A stretch of DNA of 6,062 nt, taken from assembly GCA_965659005.1 (NCBI GenBank), contig CBFHVG010000121.1, positions 1 to 6,062 of the forward strand, read 5' to 3'. Below, piece by piece: positions 4,982-6,062 of this stretch; positions within the stretch are counted from its first letter, which is position 1; every line of letters starts with the position of its first letter. Position numbers and translations under genes: made by a program. The stretch comes from CAYPTY01 sp965659005 (GTDB taxonomy: Bacteria; Bacteroidota; Rhodothermia; Balneolales; Balneolaceae). The notes beneath the pieces are model-generated. The model ran no database searches. It saw only the letters and a list, made by a program, of their open reading frames with translations, and was not told the DNA's origin.

Positions 4982-6052
4982 ATGGCACGACTATTTGAAC
5001 CCTTTTCAATCAAATCTGTAACCTCCAGAAACAGAATCATGATGTCGCCGATGTGTCAGTACAGTGCTGAGGATGGCTTCGTTAATGATTGGCATTTAGT
5101 GCATTTGGGTACGCGTGCGGTAGGCGGGGCAGGTATCATCTGCACAGAAGGAACTTCTGTATCGCCAGAGGGAAGAATATCATATGCTGATTTAGGCTTA
5201 TGGAGTGATGATCATATTAAGGGATTTAAAAGAATTACGACTTTTCTGAAAGCAAACGGAGCGGTTCCTGCTATTCAACTTGCGCACGCAGGCAGAAAAG
5301 GGTCAAAGCCTAAAAACTGGGATGGACACCATCAAATGCCAGTGGGCGAGAATGGCTGGGAAACCCTTGCCCCATCTCCTATTCCGTTTAAGGAGGATGA
5401 TCGTACGCCTATTGAAATGACTAAGAAAGACATCCAAAAGGTGATTCAGGATTTTAAAGATGCAACGCTAAGGGCTATTGAAGCTGGCTTTGATATCATC
5501 GAATTACATGGGGCTCATGGTTATCTGATGCATTCATTTGCTTCACCTGTGTCTAATCACAGAACTGACGAATATGGTGGTAGTTTTGAGAACAGAATAC
5601 GCTTTATAATTGAGCTTACTGATGCAGTAAAATCGGTTTGGCCGGATGATAAACCTCTTTTTTACAGAATTTCTGCAAGCGATTGGCTGGATGATCAGGA
5701 CTCATGGGATATTGAACAAAGTATTGAGCTGGCGAAAATTCTTAGGGATCATGGTGTGGATCTGATTGATGCTTCTTCAGGTGGTGCGCATCCAGACCAA
5801 AAAATTAAAGGGGGCGCTGGTTATCAGACACAGTTTGCTTCCAGAATTAAACATGAAGCTTCAATCGCTACAGGTGCCGTTGGACTCATAACCTCACCCT
5901 CTCAAGCTGAACACATTATTCGCACAGAACAGGCTGATCTTGTTTTATTAGCTCGTGAATTCTTGAGAAATCCTTATTTCCCTTTACAGGCTTCGAAGGA
6001 ATTGAATGGTGATCATGAATGGCCCGATCAGTATATCAGGGCAAAGCGTTAA
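4982..6052 (+). CDS. Old Yellow Enzyme-family NADH:flavin oxidoreductase (YqjM/XenA-like)
   Basis: A complete 356-residue FMN-binding TIM-barrel ene-reductase of the class II (YqjM-like) group, which reduces activated C=C bonds of unsaturated carbonyls or nitro compounds with NAD(P)H in the cytoplasm. The start is MARLFEPFSIKS, close to YqjM. MSPMCQYS (21-28) holds C25 and Y27, the class II flavin-tuning Cys and Tyr. QLAHAGRKG is at 99-107. ELHGAHGYL (174-182) supplies substrate-binding H176 and H179 and probable proton donor Y181. SNHRTDEYGGSFENR is at 191-205, and AREFLRNPYF (324-333) binds the FMN phosphate. The C-terminal QYIR puts R353 where YqjM has its inter-subunit arginine finger. 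A longer loop at 108-131 (KPKNWDGHH...GWETLAPS) resembles XenA more than YqjM. The ATG at 4982 has no clear Shine-Dalgarno. Physiological substrate unknown; no partner gene is visible. Confidence 0.93.
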   Translation: MARLFEPFSIKSVTSRNRIMMSPMCQYSAEDGFVNDWHLVHLGTRAVGGAGIICTEGTSVSPEGRISYADLGLWSDDHIKGFKRITTFLKANGAVPAIQLAHAGRKGSKPKNWDGHHQMPVGENGWETLAPSPIPFKEDDRTPIEMTKKDIQKVIQDFKDATLRAIEAGFDIIELHGAHGYLMHSFASPVSNHRTDEYGGSFENRIRFIIELTDAVKSVWPDDKPLFYRISASDWLDDQDSWDIEQSIELAKILRDHGVDLIDASSGGAHPDQKIKGGAGYQTQFASRIKHEASIATGAVGLITSPSQAEHIIRTEQADLVLLAREFLRNPYFPLQASKELNGDHEWPDQYIRAKR

Positions 6053-6062
6053 TCGTAAATCA

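Noticed and set aside
1..6062. Search for CRISPR repeats, tRNA/rRNA genes, transposase fragments, toxin-antitoxin pairs or phage-defence genes
   Set aside because: No regularly spaced repeats, RNA gene signatures or characteristic domains were seen in any frame; the deletion scar at 4230-4813 shows no insertion-sequence ends.

Overview
The window is about 6 kb of an AT-leaning bacterial chromosome. Several signs point to a Balneolota- or Bacteroidota-type organism. Exact TAnnTTTG elements, the -7 box used by those groups, lie upstream of three minus-strand genes. Shine-Dalgarno sites are mostly weak. A barrel-type outer-membrane protein fragment ends in Phe. The left-edge gene begins with the 'ELRRRNVIRVAGVYAITAWLLIQ' type of N-terminus that is common in large sensor/TPR proteins of marine Balneolaceae-like bacteria. 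The phylum is an inference and the genus cannot be read from this sequence.

Left edge (1-365): the first 62 codons of a minus-strand membrane-anchored protein, then a 178-bp divergent intergenic region with a candidate -7 box and a small hairpin. Next (366-2018) come three plus-strand genes with gaps of 45 and 39 bp, probably one transcription unit: a DUF456 membrane protein, a short DksA/TraR-type zinc-finger protein, and a ROK-family kinase that closely resembles polyphosphate glucokinase (PpgK).

Only 10 bp beyond the ppgK stop, and convergent with it, is a 6-phosphofructokinase gene (2029-3231, minus). Its active-site residues (GGDD and PKTMDND) are those of pyrophosphate-dependent enzymes. 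Together the two genes suggest that both phosphorylation steps of upper glycolysis can run on polyphosphate or PPi instead of ATP. This is the most interesting biological reading of the window.

A TTG-initiated EamA/DMT-family transporter (3355-4233, plus) diverges from the phosphofructokinase gene. It meets a minus-strand stretch (4230-4813) that looks like a deletion scar. The start of an Ig-like-domain lipoprotein gene runs, in a different frame, into the C-terminal half of an outer-membrane beta-barrel gene, so neither gene is complete. The right end (4982-6052, plus) is an intact Old Yellow Enzyme-family ene-reductase.

No tRNA, rRNA, CRISPR array, insertion sequence or phage gene was seen. 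Most of the window is housekeeping or accessory metabolism. I did not find a clearly new multi-gene system.
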